Source: Peptoclostridium litorale DSM 5388 (lineage in GTDB: Bacteria > Bacillota > Clostridia > Peptostreptococcales > Peptostreptococcaceae). Taken from it: DNA of 64,000 bases. The notes below the pieces were generated by a model, which was not told the DNA's origin, ran no database searches, and saw only the letters and a program-made list of their open reading frames with translations. The stretch is taken from the NCBI RefSeq assembly GCF_900141635.1, contig NZ_FSRH01000004.1:203223-267222 (forward strand), in the 5' to 3' direction. A program made the translations under genes and the position numbers. Below are positions 18,090 through 26,699 of this stretch, one piece after another (the first letter of the stretch is position 1; every line of letters starts with the position of its first letter).

Positions 18090-19325
18090 ATGGATTTTAG
18101 AAATTTACAAAACGTAGACCCGGAAGTTTATGGAGCGCTTCAAAAAGAGATAGATAGGCAAAACACAAATATAGAGCTTATCGCTTCTGAAAACTTCGTA
18201 TCTGAGGCAGTTATGGAAGCAATGGGAAGCCAGTTTACAAACAAATATGCTGAAGGATACCCAGGAAAGAGATATTACGGTGGATGCGAAAATGTTGACG
18301 TGGTTGAAAGTCTTGCTATAGAAAGACTAAAAAAAATATTTGGGGCAGAGCATGCAAATGTTCAGCCGCACTCTGGAAGTAGCGCCAACATGGGTGTATA
18401 CCTTGCTGCACTTGAACACGGCGACAAGGTTATGGGACTAGACCTTTCGCAGGGGGGACACCTTACTCACGGTTCTCCTGTAAATATATCGGGAATATAT
18501 TTTAACTTCGTGCCTTATGGGGTTAGAAAAGAAGATGACCTTATAGATTATGATGAGGTTCTTGAAATAGCAAAGAGAGAAAGGCCAAAGCTTATAATAG
18601 CCGGAGCTACAGCTTATCCTAGGGCTATAGATTTCAAAAGATTCAGGGAGATAGCAGATGAAGTCGGAGCGCTTCTTATGGTTGATATGGCACACATAGC
18701 AGGTCTTGTTGCGGCCGGACTTCACCAGAATCCATGCGAATATGCGGACTTTGTTACATCTACTACTCATAAGACTTTAAGAGGGCCAAGAGGTGGAATA
18801 ATACTTTGCAAGGAAAAATATGCAAAGATGATAAACAAGGCCATATTCCCAGGACTTCAGGGAGGTCCTCTTGAGCACGTTATAGCTGCAAAGGCAGTGT
18901 GTTTTAAAGAAGCTTTGGAAGAAGGCTTTAATGACTACCAAAAGCAGGTTGTCGCGAATGCAAAGAGACTTGGCGAGGAACTTGTTAAAAGAGGATTCAA
19001 ACTGGTTTCAGGAGGAACTGACAACCATCTTATATTGATAGATCTTAGAAACAAGAACATGACTGGAAAAGAGGCGGAGAAGAGACTTGATGAGGCATAT
19101 ATAACTGTAAACAAAAATACAGTACCGTTTGACCCTGAGAGTCCTTTCGTGACAAGTGGAATAAGAATAGGAACCCCTGCTATGACTACAAGGGGAATGA
19201 AGGAAGACCAGATGGTTGTAATTGCAGAGGCTATGAAGCTTGTTATAGACGATAATGAAATCGAAAAGGCTTCAGAAATGGTAAAAGAGCTTACAGCGCA
19301 GTTCCCTCTATATAAAAGACTATAA
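18090..19325 (+). CDS. glyA: serine hydroxymethyltransferase
   Basis: PLP enzyme interconverting serine and glycine with tetrahydrofolate, the main source of one-carbon units. Typical motifs are [10 protein letters not shown], the [12 protein letters not shown] segment, and the PLP lysine in [14 protein letters not shown] at residue 228. ATG 18090 has AAAGGGGG upstream, which rules out the GTG at 18054. The 411 residues match the family. It is transcribed alone, with a strong terminator. Confidence 0.97.
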   Translation: MDFRNLQNVDPEVYGALQKEIDRQNTNIELIASENFVSEAVMEAMGSQFTNKYAEGYPGKRYYGGCENVDVVESLAIERLKKIFGAEHANVQPHSGSSANMGVYLAALEHGDKVMGLDLSQGGHLTHGSPVNISGIYFNFVPYGVRKEDDLIDYDEVLEIAKRERPKLIIAGATAYPRAIDFKRFREIADEVGALLMVDMAHIAGLVAAGLHQNPCEYADFVTSTTHKTLRGPRGGIILCKEKYAKMINKAIFPGLQGGPLEHVIAAKAVCFKEALEEGFNDYQKQVVANAKRLGEELVKRGFKLVSGGTDNHLILIDLRNKNMTGKEAEKRLDEAYITVNKNTVPFDPESPFVTSGIRIGTPAMTTRGMKEDQMVVIAEAMKLVIDDNEIEKASEMVKELTAQFPLYKRL

Positions 19326-19338
19326 TCGTTACGGGTAT

Positions 19339-19372
19339 AGCAAATCGGAATTATTTTCCGATTTGCTTTTTT
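19339..19372 (+). terminator. intrinsic terminator of glyA
   Basis: 12-bp perfect stem (19339-19350 with 19356-19367), 5-nt loop and T-run. Confidence 0.88.
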
Positions 19373-19607
19373 TATTGATTAACAATTAATGAAGGAATTT
19401 TTTTATGAACCTGCAAAAATAATATGAGGGCATATAATTTATTTTGGGTATATTATTTAGGGGATACATAATATTGTTTTCGAAAAAAACCATTATATAC
19501 ATTGGAATTTAAACAAAAAATATACCACAGTTGGCTTTGTATATGGTAATATATACTTAAACAAAATATCCTTACATGCAAGTATACAATTTAAATTATA
19601 AGGACAA

Positions 19608-20990
19608 ATGAATTATAAAACGGGGGTGGATGTATTGGCTGGAAAAAAAGATGAGGCTATAATAGAAAAATTAGCCGAGGACGTTAAAAAGAATAATCTC
19701 ATAGACCCTGAGTATTACAAGCTGTACAATGTGAAAAGTGGGCTTAGGAATGAAAATGGAACGGGAGTGCTTGTAGGGCTGACACAGGTAGGAGCAGTGC
19801 ACGGATACCTTGTGGACATAGGAGAGAAGGTTCCTGACGAAGGGATGCTCATATACAGGGGTATAGACCTTAAGGATATAGTGTCTGGATTCCAAAAGGA
19901 AAAAAGGCATGGATATGAGGAAGTTTCATATCTTCTTTTATTTGGAAAACTTCCTACAAATAGTGAGCTCGACGAGTACAAGCAGCTTCTAGGAAGAAGC
20001 AGGACTTTGCCAAGGAGTTTCACTGAAAACATGATACTTAAAAACCCATGCAAGGACATAATGAACAAGCTTCAAAGAAGCATACTTGTTTCATATTCTT
20101 ATGATGAAAATCCAGATGACATAAGTGTCAAAAACATGCTAAGACAGAGTATTGAACTAATAGCAAGATTTCCTACGATAATAGCATATGGATACCAGGC
20201 CAAGAGCCACTATTTTGACAACAAGAGTCTCTTCATACATTCTCCAAGACCTGACCTTGGAACGGCTGAAAATATATTGCACATGATAAGACCGGACAAC
20301 AAGTACACCGAAAAGGAAGCAGAGCTTCTCGATCTTTCACTTGTAATACATGCAGAGCACGGCGGAGGTAACAACTCTGCATTTGCTACTCATGTGGTAT
20401 CTTCTACAGGAACTGATACCTACTCGGCAATATCGACAGCAGTTGGGGCCTTAAAGGGACCAAAACACGGAGGGGCTAACCTTAAGGTACTTAAGATGAT
20501 AGATAATATAAAAGAGAACATAAACAGCTGGGGAGACAGGGGAGAAATCAAAGATTATCTAATGAAGATACTTAAAAAAGAGGCTTTCGATAAAACAGGC
20601 CTTGTATACGGAATGGGCCATGCAGTGTATACCCTTTCAGATCCTAGGGCAATTCACCTTAAGAAAAAAGCTAATGAGCTGGCACAGGAAAAGGGAAGAA
20701 TGGAAGAGTTTGAACTTTATAAGAGCGTTGAAGAACTGACAGTTGAGCTATTCAAGGAAATAAAGGGACCAGATGCGGTTATATCTGCAAATGTAGATTT
20801 TTATTCGGGCTTTGTATATGACATGCTGAATATACCTCATGAACTTTACACTCCGCTGTTTGCAGCTGCAAGAATATCCGGCTGGTGCGCCCACAGGATA
20901 GAGCAGGTTGTAAGCGACAAAAAGATAATGAGGCCGGCATATAAGAACGTAATTGGAAAAAGGGAGTACATTGAAATAGCAAAGAGATAG
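19608..20990 (+). CDS. citrate synthase
   Basis: Condenses acetyl-CoA and oxaloacetate to citrate. It is a type I-like citrate synthase of 460 residues with the catalytic regions HAEHGGGNNSAF and GPKHGGAN, and the Asp-containing YSGFVYDML segment near the end. The start is uncertain. ATG 19608 has a weak AAGGAC, whereas TTG 19635 (Leu10 of the long form) has a strong CGGGGGTG six bases ahead. It is monocistronic with no isocitrate dehydrogenase or aconitase nearby, so the gene may serve glutamate synthesis rather than a full cycle. Confidence 0.94.
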   Translation: MNYKTGVDVLAGKKDEAIIEKLAEDVKKNNLIDPEYYKLYNVKSGLRNENGTGVLVGLTQVGAVHGYLVDIGEKVPDEGMLIYRGIDLKDIVSGFQKEKRHGYEEVSYLLLFGKLPTNSELDEYKQLLGRSRTLPRSFTENMILKNPCKDIMNKLQRSILVSYSYDENPDDISVKNMLRQSIELIARFPTIIAYGYQAKSHYFDNKSLFIHSPRPDLGTAENILHMIRPDNKYTEKEAELLDLSLVIHAEHGGGNNSAFATHVVSSTGTDTYSAISTAVGALKGPKHGGANLKVLKMIDNIKENINSWGDRGEIKDYLMKILKKEAFDKTGLVYGMGHAVYTLSDPRAIHLKKKANELAQEKGRMEEFELYKSVEELTVELFKEIKGPDAVISANVDFYSGFVYDMLNIPHELYTPLFAAARISGWCAHRIEQVVSDKKIMRPAYKNVIGKREYIEIAKR

Positions 20991-21016
20991 ACTCGATGTG
21001 TACGGAAATACAAGGT

Positions 21017-21066
21017 GCAGCATAGTCCGTGATAAAAATTCATGTATTATGCTGCTATTTGTTTTT
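21017..21066 (+). terminator. probable terminator after citrate synthase
   Basis: 8-bp stem (21017-21024 with 21048-21055) with a 23-nt loop and TATTTGTTTTTT after it. The large loop lowers confidence. Confidence 0.55.
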
Positions 21067-21221
21067 TACATGGATACTCAAAACCCTATCGATTTTTACT
21101 GCATATTAGAAAAATTTCCAAATAGGTCTTTAATAAATATGTAAATTTGATATAATGTTTAAGTGGGGAATTTTAATGCTTGCAGCTTTGTACAAAACAA
21201 AACATTAAGGTGGGATTATTT

Positions 21222-21626
21222 TTGGAAAAAGAAAAAAGAAATGCGATATTGAGAATAGCGGCAGTTGTAGCTGTATTTGCTGTAATGGTATTCTTGGCTT
21301 TCTATTCAAAGCACATAGCCCTGAAAATAGTATTTGGAGCTTTGGCTGTAGTTATAGGAGCATTCATAGTAAGAATAATAATATCACTAAAGAGAAAGAA
21401 ATTTTATATACAGGGTCAGTGTATAGCTGTCCAGGCGCCAAAGGGAAAGTTCAAGAAGTATTCCGTTTTTGTGAAAATGGGAAAGGCCACAAAGAAGCTG
21501 TACTCTGCAGGCGAAGTGAAGATGAAAAAGGGAAAGTTCTATGGAATATACTATGAAGAAAAGTCGAATGACATAGTAAAATATGAAGAAATAAAGCCAA
21601 GTATGAATATTACAAGAAAAAAATAG
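21222..21626 (+). CDS. small membrane protein, unknown function
   Basis: About 134 residues. Two adjacent hydrophobic helices (AILRIAAVVAVFAVMVFLAF and IALKIVFGALAVVIGAFIV) are followed by a strongly basic, beta-rich tail (QAPKGKFKKYSVFVKMGK). I do not recognise a family. TTG 21222 is the likely start because AAGGTGGGA precedes it; the upstream extension from 21180 has no site. A perfect TATAAT lies at about 21154. The gene has its own terminator. Confidence 0.65.
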   Translation: MEKEKRNAILRIAAVVAVFAVMVFLAFYSKHIALKIVFGALAVVIGAFIVRIIISLKRKKFYIQGQCIAVQAPKGKFKKYSVFVKMGKATKKLYSAGEVKMKKGKFYGIYYEEKSNDIVKYEEIKPSMNITRKK

Positions 21627-21636
21627 CGATTAAATG

Positions 21637-21662
21637 GGCGTCCGGAGGGGGCGTCTTTTTTT
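21637..21662 (+). terminator. intrinsic terminator
   Basis: 7-bp stem with two G-T pairs (21637-21643 with 21649-21655) followed by a seven-T run. Confidence 0.65.
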
Positions 21663-21745
21663 ATGCGGTAAAGTATAAAAGAGGATTAAAAAGTTTTTTT
21701 TGTGGTATATGTAAAATAAAAAATCTAAGGAGAGGGATGAGGTAA

Positions 21746-22630
21746 ATGAATGTGAGGGAATTTTTGGAAAAGAGGTATTCTGTAAGGGAGTACGATAAGA
21801 AAGGCATAGATCCAGAGCAGATAAAAGAGATAATGGACTATGCAAAAAAAGTGGAAACTGAACTGGGGGAAAGCGGCATAAAGTTTGTAATTTTTGAAGA
21901 TGGAAACAGTATATATGAGAAACTGAATGGTTATGCGGGATATGCAGGAGTAATGATAAAGAGCCCTCATTATATTGGGGTGCTTACAGATGGAGAAGAT
22001 TACAAGACGCAGATAATGTCATCATATGCCATGGAAGCCGTTGTGAAGAAGGTATTTGAAATGGGGCTTGGAACATGCTGGATAGACTTTTCGAAGGCAT
22101 CGGAAAGGCTTCGGGAGGAGATTTCAAAATACGACCTTAAGAATATAAACTATGCGGTTGCCATAGGTCATCCTAAAAAAGAATCCAAGCTGAAATTTGG
22201 ATACGTAGCGTCTACAACAGTTTCTGGTGTGAGCAATGACCCGTACAGGGAAATTACCGACTTGAAACCCCATACAAGCGGAGGAAGGCTTTCAGTTGAA
22301 GAAATGGTATTCAATGATCAAATGGGAACCAAGGTTAGCGTTGAAGAACTTGAGCAAAGAGGAATTTCGGATATGCTATTCCATATTAAAAGTGCTCCTT
22401 CTGCAAAAAACCTTCAGCCTTGGAGGTTTATACTTACAGACGGCAAAATAGTAATGGCAGTGAAGGATCCTGATACTAAAGAGAGCATGACAGATGCTGG
22501 GATAATGATGTATCTTTTCGAGGGAATGGCTCACGACATGGGAATAAGGGGTAAGTGGGAAATACTGCCTAAAGAGGAATTTGAGTACCAAGGTGAAAAG
22601 TTTGCATTTGTCGGACAGTTTAATCTTTAA
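21746..22630 (+). CDS. nitroreductase-family protein (TM1586 type)
   Basis: FMN-dependent nitroreductase fold of the TM1586-like branch, 294 residues, which carries an internal tandem of the fold. The N-terminal FLEKRYSVREYDKKGI is the FMN-binding arginine segment. A second nitroreductase-like segment (SDMLFHIKSAPSAKNLQPWRF) lies near residue 210. The natural substrate is unknown. The ATG has AAGGAGAGGGATGAGG upstream. It is monocistronic and convergent with a small unknown gene. Confidence 0.85.
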   Translation: MNVREFLEKRYSVREYDKKGIDPEQIKEIMDYAKKVETELGESGIKFVIFEDGNSIYEKLNGYAGYAGVMIKSPHYIGVLTDGEDYKTQIMSSYAMEAVVKKVFEMGLGTCWIDFSKASERLREEISKYDLKNINYAVAIGHPKKESKLKFGYVASTTVSGVSNDPYREITDLKPHTSGGRLSVEEMVFNDQMGTKVSVEELEQRGISDMLFHIKSAPSAKNLQPWRFILTDGKIVMAVKDPDTKESMTDAGIMMYLFEGMAHDMGIRGKWEILPKEEFEYQGEKFAFVGQFNL

Positions 22631-22642
22631 TCAATAAAAATA

Positions 22643-22669
22643 AAAAGGTGTCTCTAAGAGGCACCTTTT
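22643..22669. terminator. bidirectional intrinsic terminator
   Basis: 12-bp stem (22643-22654 with 22658-22669, one G-T pair), 3-nt loop, flanked by A and T runs. Confidence 0.85.
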
Positions 22670-22678
22670 GCTATGCTT

Positions 22679-22915
22679 TTATCTCTTTAACAGGAGATTC
22701 ATAGAATCTTCAATATATTTTTCCTCATCAAATCTTATGCTGTCGCTTAGTTCGTTGAAAGTTTTCTCTCCGATTTGATATTTTTGGATTTTGACATCAT
22801 AAATGACATCGCACCTTTTTCTAAACATTTCAATATAAGAGTCTTTTTCGGGATGCTTGCTGAAGAGTTCTTCAAGTTCGGTTTCAAGCTTTCTTACTAT
22901 CTTCTCTTTTTTCAT
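22679..22915 (-). CDS. small charged helical protein, unknown
   Basis: A 78-residue, highly charged, probably coiled-coil protein (MKKEKIVRKLETELEELF at the start). No family is recognised. The start is firm because CAGGAGGGA lies eight bases upstream. A 29-codon frame with an equally strong ribosome site lies 61 bases upstream on the same strand, so the two could form a small operon ending at the shared terminator. Confidence 0.7.
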   Translation of the reverse strand: MKKEKIVRKLETELEELFSKHPEKDSYIEMFRKRCDVIYDVKIQKYQIGEKTFNELSDSIRFDEEKYIEDSMNLLLKR

Positions 22916-22976
22916 AAAATCCCTCCTGAGCCATTTGAAATAGTGAAAATCATTATTTTTAATGAGAGCGTAGCCA

Positions 22977-23066
22977 TCAGGATTTTTTCAAGGAATAATA
23001 AACATATTTGTCAATCAGAAAGTCCACAAAGTTTGAAAAATCATTAAATATTCTTGAAAAATCCAT
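22977..23066 (-). CDS. small ORF with strong ribosome binding site
   Basis: A 29-codon frame beginning ATG at 23066 and ending TGA at 22977. It is preceded by AAAGGAGGG at ideal spacing. The predicted peptide (MDFSRIFNDFSNFVDFLIDK, then YVYYSLKKS) has a regular Phe/Asp pattern that could form an amphipathic helix with a basic tail. It may be a micro-protein or a leader for the 78-residue gene downstream. There is no homology evidence. Confidence 0.5.
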   Translation of the reverse strand: MDFSRIFNDFSNFVDFLIDKYVYYSLKKS

Positions 23067-23240
23067 AGCGAGCCCTCCTTTAAACTGATATTTATTAATA
23101 TAAGCAAATTATATTTATAATTTTAATATACTTTGATGATACCCGCATATGTATGTGAAAAACACAAAACTTAGAAAAAAATAATATTGGATTAATTTAT
23201 AAAGACGCAAAAATTCCATATTCAATATGATGAAGGCCAG

Positions 23241-23275
23241 AAAAAAGGGCTGTAATTCTAAAAATAACAGCCCTT
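23241..23275 (-). terminator. terminator overlapping the recU 3' end
   Basis: 9-bp perfect stem (23245-23253 with 23267-23275) with a T-run on the minus strand. The recU stop codon (23258-23260) lies in the loop, so the last RecU codons form part of the terminator. Confidence 0.75.
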
Positions 23276-23797
23276 GGTGGTAGTTCTTATATACATGGAA
23301 AGAGGAACTATGTAGTCGGGAAGGCCGTTTTGCGAGGGGATTATATATTGCTGATCGAGCGCTGACATTGGTATTGACTTTCTTCCGCCGGATTTTGCAT
23401 CTCTCCAAAATTCGGCTACGATTTCGAATGGTATGAAATGATATATCCCATGAGTTTTGAAATTGCATATCAAAAATGAGAATCCGCCGTGCTTTTTAAA
23501 TTTAGCCATGTATTCAACCTGGTGCTCGTGGATATTTTGAAGGGGAAGGTAGTCTTTGTTGGTTTCCTTGGCGTCAAAGCATATTGAAATTCCCCTGAAT
23601 ACGCCGCAGTAGTCGACTGTAGATTTCTTTTCAAAGAAGGCCTGAGTTATCTGGCCTGACGATATTTGAGTCACTTTTACCGGAACGGGTATTTTGCTTA
23701 CAAGGGCGAGTCCCCTTTTTTCATATATCTGGTTTACATGGTCTATTATGTTTTCTGTAAAATCACCTTTATGTCCTAGGCTTTTCCATCTTGTCAT
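23258..23797 (-). CDS. recU: Holliday junction resolvase RecU
   Basis: Firmicute-type Holliday junction endonuclease that resolves recombination intermediates and also modulates RecA. The nuclease core is visible: VDYCGVFRGISICFDAKET (catalytic Asp and the D/E-x-K motif), then LQNIHEHQVEYM and the GGFSFLICNF strand. The 179 residues are slightly short of Bacillus RecU (about 206), because the N terminus is shorter. ATG 23797 has GAAGGA upstream. Unlike in Bacillus it is not next to a penicillin-binding protein gene. Confidence 0.9.
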   Translation of the reverse strand: MTRWKSLGHKGDFTENIIDHVNQIYEKRGLALVSKIPVPVKVTQISSGQITQAFFEKKSTVDYCGVFRGISICFDAKETNKDYLPLQNIHEHQVEYMAKFKKHGGFSFLICNFKTHGIYHFIPFEIVAEFWRDAKSGGRKSIPMSALDQQYIIPSQNGLPDYIVPLSMYIRTTTKGCYF

Positions 23798-23996
23798 TTT
23801 ATCAATCCTTCAAACTTTTATTTATTACATTGACTATTTAATTATACTACACTGTTTCAACTGGAGTTTGAGGTTTTATTTTTAGCGTTTATTATACAAA
23901 AATAGTTAAAGAAAATAAAAAAGGGTATTATATAACTATATTTCGGGCTTGTTTGAATGCCCGCTGTAAATTAGAATTCAAAAGGGGGATTTTTAA

Positions 23997-24416
23997 ATGA
24001 AAAAAATACTTTTGCCTGTAGACGGTTCGGAAAGCTGTGTTCTTGCGTATGACCATGTAAAGACATTTGCTCAAAAATTTGGTTCGGAAGTTTTAATAGT
24101 AAATGTTCAAGATGAGATTCCACATGGGTACGGCGGGGTTGACTACAAAGAAGCAGGAACTGCAAAGCTTGAAAAGAATGCCCAGGAAATTCTAGAAAAA
24201 GCCAAAGAGAATTTTGAGGGAACTGAAATAAAAGTCGGTACAAAATTTGTAATTGGGGATGCTGCTTCGGCTATAATAGATACGGCTGAAAATGAAGGCT
24301 GTGACATAATAATAATGTGTACTCACGGCATGTCGGGAAGAAAGAGATTCCTTATGGGATCGGTTGCAAATAAGGTTGTTCACCATGCAAGCGTACCCGT
24401 ACTTGTGGTAAGATAA
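23997..24416 (+). CDS. universal stress protein (UspA family)
   Basis: Single-domain Usp of 139 residues. It has the N-terminal strand ILLPVDGSE with the nucleotide-contacting Asp and the ATP-type loop MCTHGMSGRKRFLMGSVA near the C terminus, followed by VPVLVVR. This fits the ATP-binding subgroup (G-2x-G-9x-G-S/T). AAAGGGGGA lies ahead of the ATG, and a GC hairpin (CGGGC with GCCCG, 23944-23963) lies in the leader. The gene is monocistronic. Confidence 0.92.
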   Translation: MKKILLPVDGSESCVLAYDHVKTFAQKFGSEVLIVNVQDEIPHGYGGVDYKEAGTAKLEKNAQEILEKAKENFEGTEIKVGTKFVIGDAASAIIDTAENEGCDIIIMCTHGMSGRKRFLMGSVANKVVHHASVPVLVVR

Positions 24417-24428
24417 TAGTAAGCTGAA

Positions 24429-24467
24429 AAATCTTCAGCGGCTCAGGCTGTTGGAGATTTTTTTATA
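24429..24467 (+). terminator. probable terminator after usp
   Basis: Two-part stem (24429-24434 with 24455-24460, and 24436-24439 with 24447-24450) with a bulge, followed by a T-run. Confidence 0.6.
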
Positions 24468-24491
24468 AATATAAACAAGGGGGGCATTAAA

Positions 24492-25406
24492 GTGGGGACA
24501 CTTAAAAGGGTCATAGATGATATAGTGGATTTGAGAGCCATAGGGGGAAGGTCGGATATCCATCCAGATGAAGTGCTTCAAAAGGCATCTTATGAGGATA
24601 AAATTCCTTCTTCAAAAGATGAAAAGAGAGTTCTGCTTTTAGCAATAGATGTCCAAAATGACTTCATGGAAAATGGAAGTCTTCCGGTCAAGGGTTCTCA
24701 TGCCGACGTTCAAAACCTTATTAAGTTCATACATTCAAATGCCGGCGGAATAAGCAAAATAATAGCGTCAATGGATACACATACGTACTACCAGATTTTC
24801 CATCCTTCATGGTGGATTGGAAAAGACAAACAGCACCCCGAGCCGTTTACCCCGATAAGGCTGGAGGATATTGAAAACGGCACTTGGATGCCGGTAAAAT
24901 ATGAAAAGCACAGCAGAAAATACGTGGAGTATCTTGAAAGAAATGCAAAGAAAACACTTGTGATATGGCCTTATCACTGTCTGCTTGGAACGTTTGGAAA
25001 TTCGCTTGAAGGTCAGTTTGCGAACATGGCATATTACCACTCAGCAGTAAGGGACACGGATTTTGAAATAGTGGTAAAGGGCACTAGCCCTCTCAGCGAG
25101 ATGTATGGAATATTCAAGCCGGAATATGACGAGGGAGTTGAAATAAGCACAGGGCTTTTAGACAGGCTTTCAGACTTTGACATGATACTCATTGCGGGAG
25201 AAGCGAAGTCTCATTGCGTTTTGGAGTCTTTGCTTCAGATACTTGAATATTACAAGGATGACAAGCCTGTTACGGAAAACATATACATTCTTGAAGACTG
25301 TACAAGCAGCATAGAAGGCTTTGAGGACGAAACGGAAAAGGTGTTTTTAGGACTTGAAAAAGACTACGGCATAAAGAGGGTAAACAGCACAGATTTGAAG
25401 CTTTAG
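24492..25406 (+). CDS. isochorismatase/nicotinamidase-like cysteine hydrolase
   Basis: Cysteine hydrolase of the isochorismatase superfamily, 304 residues. The catalytic triad can be placed: Asp in LLLAIDVQNDFM, Lys or equivalent near the metal-type DTHTYYQIFH segment, and the nucleophile Cys in GEAKSHCVLE. The N-terminal 45 residues and long inserts make it larger than PncA-type nicotinamidases, so the substrate is uncertain. The start is GTG 24492 with AAGGGGGGC upstream. The gene lies between a Usp gene and a strong terminator. Confidence 0.82.
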   Translation: MGTLKRVIDDIVDLRAIGGRSDIHPDEVLQKASYEDKIPSSKDEKRVLLLAIDVQNDFMENGSLPVKGSHADVQNLIKFIHSNAGGISKIIASMDTHTYYQIFHPSWWIGKDKQHPEPFTPIRLEDIENGTWMPVKYEKHSRKYVEYLERNAKKTLVIWPYHCLLGTFGNSLEGQFANMAYYHSAVRDTDFEIVVKGTSPLSEMYGIFKPEYDEGVEISTGLLDRLSDFDMILIAGEAKSHCVLESLLQILEYYKDDKPVTENIYILEDCTSSIEGFEDETEKVFLGLEKDYGIKRVNSTDLKL

Positions 25407-25479
25407 AAGTTGTTTTTATACCTGCATTGTGTTTATATGCTCAAAAACTGAATGTATTCTAAGCTCATTATTCCATTGT

Positions 25480-25523
25480 GAATATAAAAATCCAGCCGGA
25501 CATCCGGCTGGATTTTTATATTC
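25480..25523. terminator. long perfect bidirectional terminator
   Basis: 21-bp perfect inverted repeat (25480-25500 with 25503-25523) separated by two bases, with GC centre and A/T flanks. It serves the plus-strand hydrolase and the minus-strand activase. Confidence 0.85.
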
Positions 25524-25530
25524 TTGAAAA

Positions 25531-26307
25531 CTAAAGCTTTATTGAATTGTATGCTATTACAGCGGCGCCAAGAGCCCCCACAAGCTGAGAGTTGTCAGAT
25601 ACGAAAAGTGGAGATCCTATCTTCCCAGATATTGCCGATCTTACTGTTTTGCATTTTGCAACTCCGCCTGTGAAAGCGACCTCGTTGTTTAGCGGAACTT
25701 TGCTTACAAGGGAAGATGCTTTGTTTGCTATGGAATGGACTATTCCAAGCATTATGCTCTCTTTTTCTATTCCCTTTGCAAGAAGGCTTATCACTTCGGA
25801 TTCAGCAAAAACTGTGCACATGCTTGATATAGGCTGAGGCTTTACATTTTCGCCTATAAGATTGTCAAGCTCTGAAATATCTATTCCAAGAGTGCTTGCC
25901 ATAACCTGAAGGAACCTTCCGGTACCGGCTGCGCACTTGTCATTCATTGAAAAGTCGACTATATTTCCAAGGTCATCGATACTTATGACCTTGCTGTCCT
26001 GGCCGCCTATGTCGAGTATGGTCCTTGTTTCGGGGTTTAGAAAATGAGCCCCCTTTGCATGACAAGTTATCTCGGTCACGGTCTTGTCTACGAATGGCAT
26101 CGATATTCTTCCGTATCCGGTGCCTATTATCTTTTTCACCTGCTGCCTTTGGACATTGTTTCGTTCAAGCAACTTTTGAAAAACCTCGTATGAAGCGTCC
26201 TTAGGGCTCCAGCCCGTCGGTATGACTAACTGGTCTATGATTTCGCCGTTGAACAGCACGCCTTTTGTGGCAACAGATCCGGCGTCAACTCCTACTGAAT
26301 AATACAT
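25531..26307 (-). CDS. acyl-CoA dehydratase activase / DCCP reductase-like ATPase
   Basis: BadF/BadG/HgdC-family ATPase, the iron-sulfur protein that uses ATP to push an electron into a 2-hydroxyacyl-CoA dehydratase or a double-cubane-cluster protein. The actin-like fold shows GVDAGSVATKGV, the phosphate loop ILDIGGQDSKVI and FTGGVAKC. The [4Fe-4S] cluster that bridges the homodimer is held by Cys in NDKCAAGTGRFLQ and SSMCTVFAESEV. The 258 residues are standard. AGGAGG lies ahead of ATG 26307. A terminator-like hairpin separates it from the DUF3343 gene upstream, so it may also have its own promoter. Confidence 0.92.
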   Translation of the reverse strand: MYYSVGVDAGSVATKGVLFNGEIIDQLVIPTGWSPKDASYEVFQKLLERNNVQRQQVKKIIGTGYGRISMPFVDKTVTEITCHAKGAHFLNPETRTILDIGGQDSKVISIDDLGNIVDFSMNDKCAAGTGRFLQVMASTLGIDISELDNLIGENVKPQPISSMCTVFAESEVISLLAKGIEKESIMLGIVHSIANKASSLVSKVPLNNEVAFTGGVAKCKTVRSAISGKIGSPLFVSDNSQLVGALGAAVIAYNSIKL

Positions 26308-26356
26308 ATATAAAACCTCCTAATAAAATCCAATGCTTATTTGAAAAAAATTCAAC

Positions 26357-26396
26357 AAAAACACACCAGGGCATGTTTATGACATGGTGTGTTTTT
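26357..26396 (-). terminator. terminator or processing hairpin within the module
   Basis: 12-bp stem (26357-26368 with 26385-26396) with an inner CATGT/ACATG helix. On the minus strand it is followed by TTTTTG. It lies after the DUF3343 gene and before the activase gene, so it could lower activase expression relative to the reductase. Confidence 0.6.
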
Positions 26397-26400
26397 GGAA

Positions 26401-26661
26401 TTAAAAGTTAAAAAGTCTTTTTTTATTTTTGGTTATGGTGTGTATACCGAGCGTTTTAATGTTCGGATTTTCACTCAATATTCCCTCGACAGCTGGAATA
26501 TCCGTGATTTCAATCATTATTGATATTCCGCAGCATGTGCTTAGTTCTCTCGGAGTCGGGCTTATGGCATATTCAATGCCAGACTCTTTTAGTTTTTTTT
26601 CCAAAGAAATTCCATGCATGTGAGAAGGAAAAAGTATGAAAGTTTTGGAGTCTTTTCCCAT
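26401..26661 (-). CDS. DUF3343 protein (putative Se/S carrier)
   Basis: An 86-residue DUF3343-family protein. The family has been described as a putative selenium/sulfur carrier because of its conserved cysteine and gene neighbourhoods. The key segment is STCCGISIMIE, placed after the helix HGISLEKKLKESGI and PTPRELS, as in the family. It is sandwiched between the double-cubane reductase gene (38 bases away) and the activase, so a role in maturing or supplying that enzyme is a reasonable guess. A moderate GGGTGATACGATG context precedes the ATG. Confidence 0.82.
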   Translation of the reverse strand: MGKDSKTFILFPSHMHGISLEKKLKESGIEYAISPTPRELSTCCGISIMIEITDIPAVEGILSENPNIKTLGIHTITKNKKRLFNF

Positions 26662-26699
26662 CGTATCACCCTTTTTCGTTAGAAAATAAGTATAAGTAA

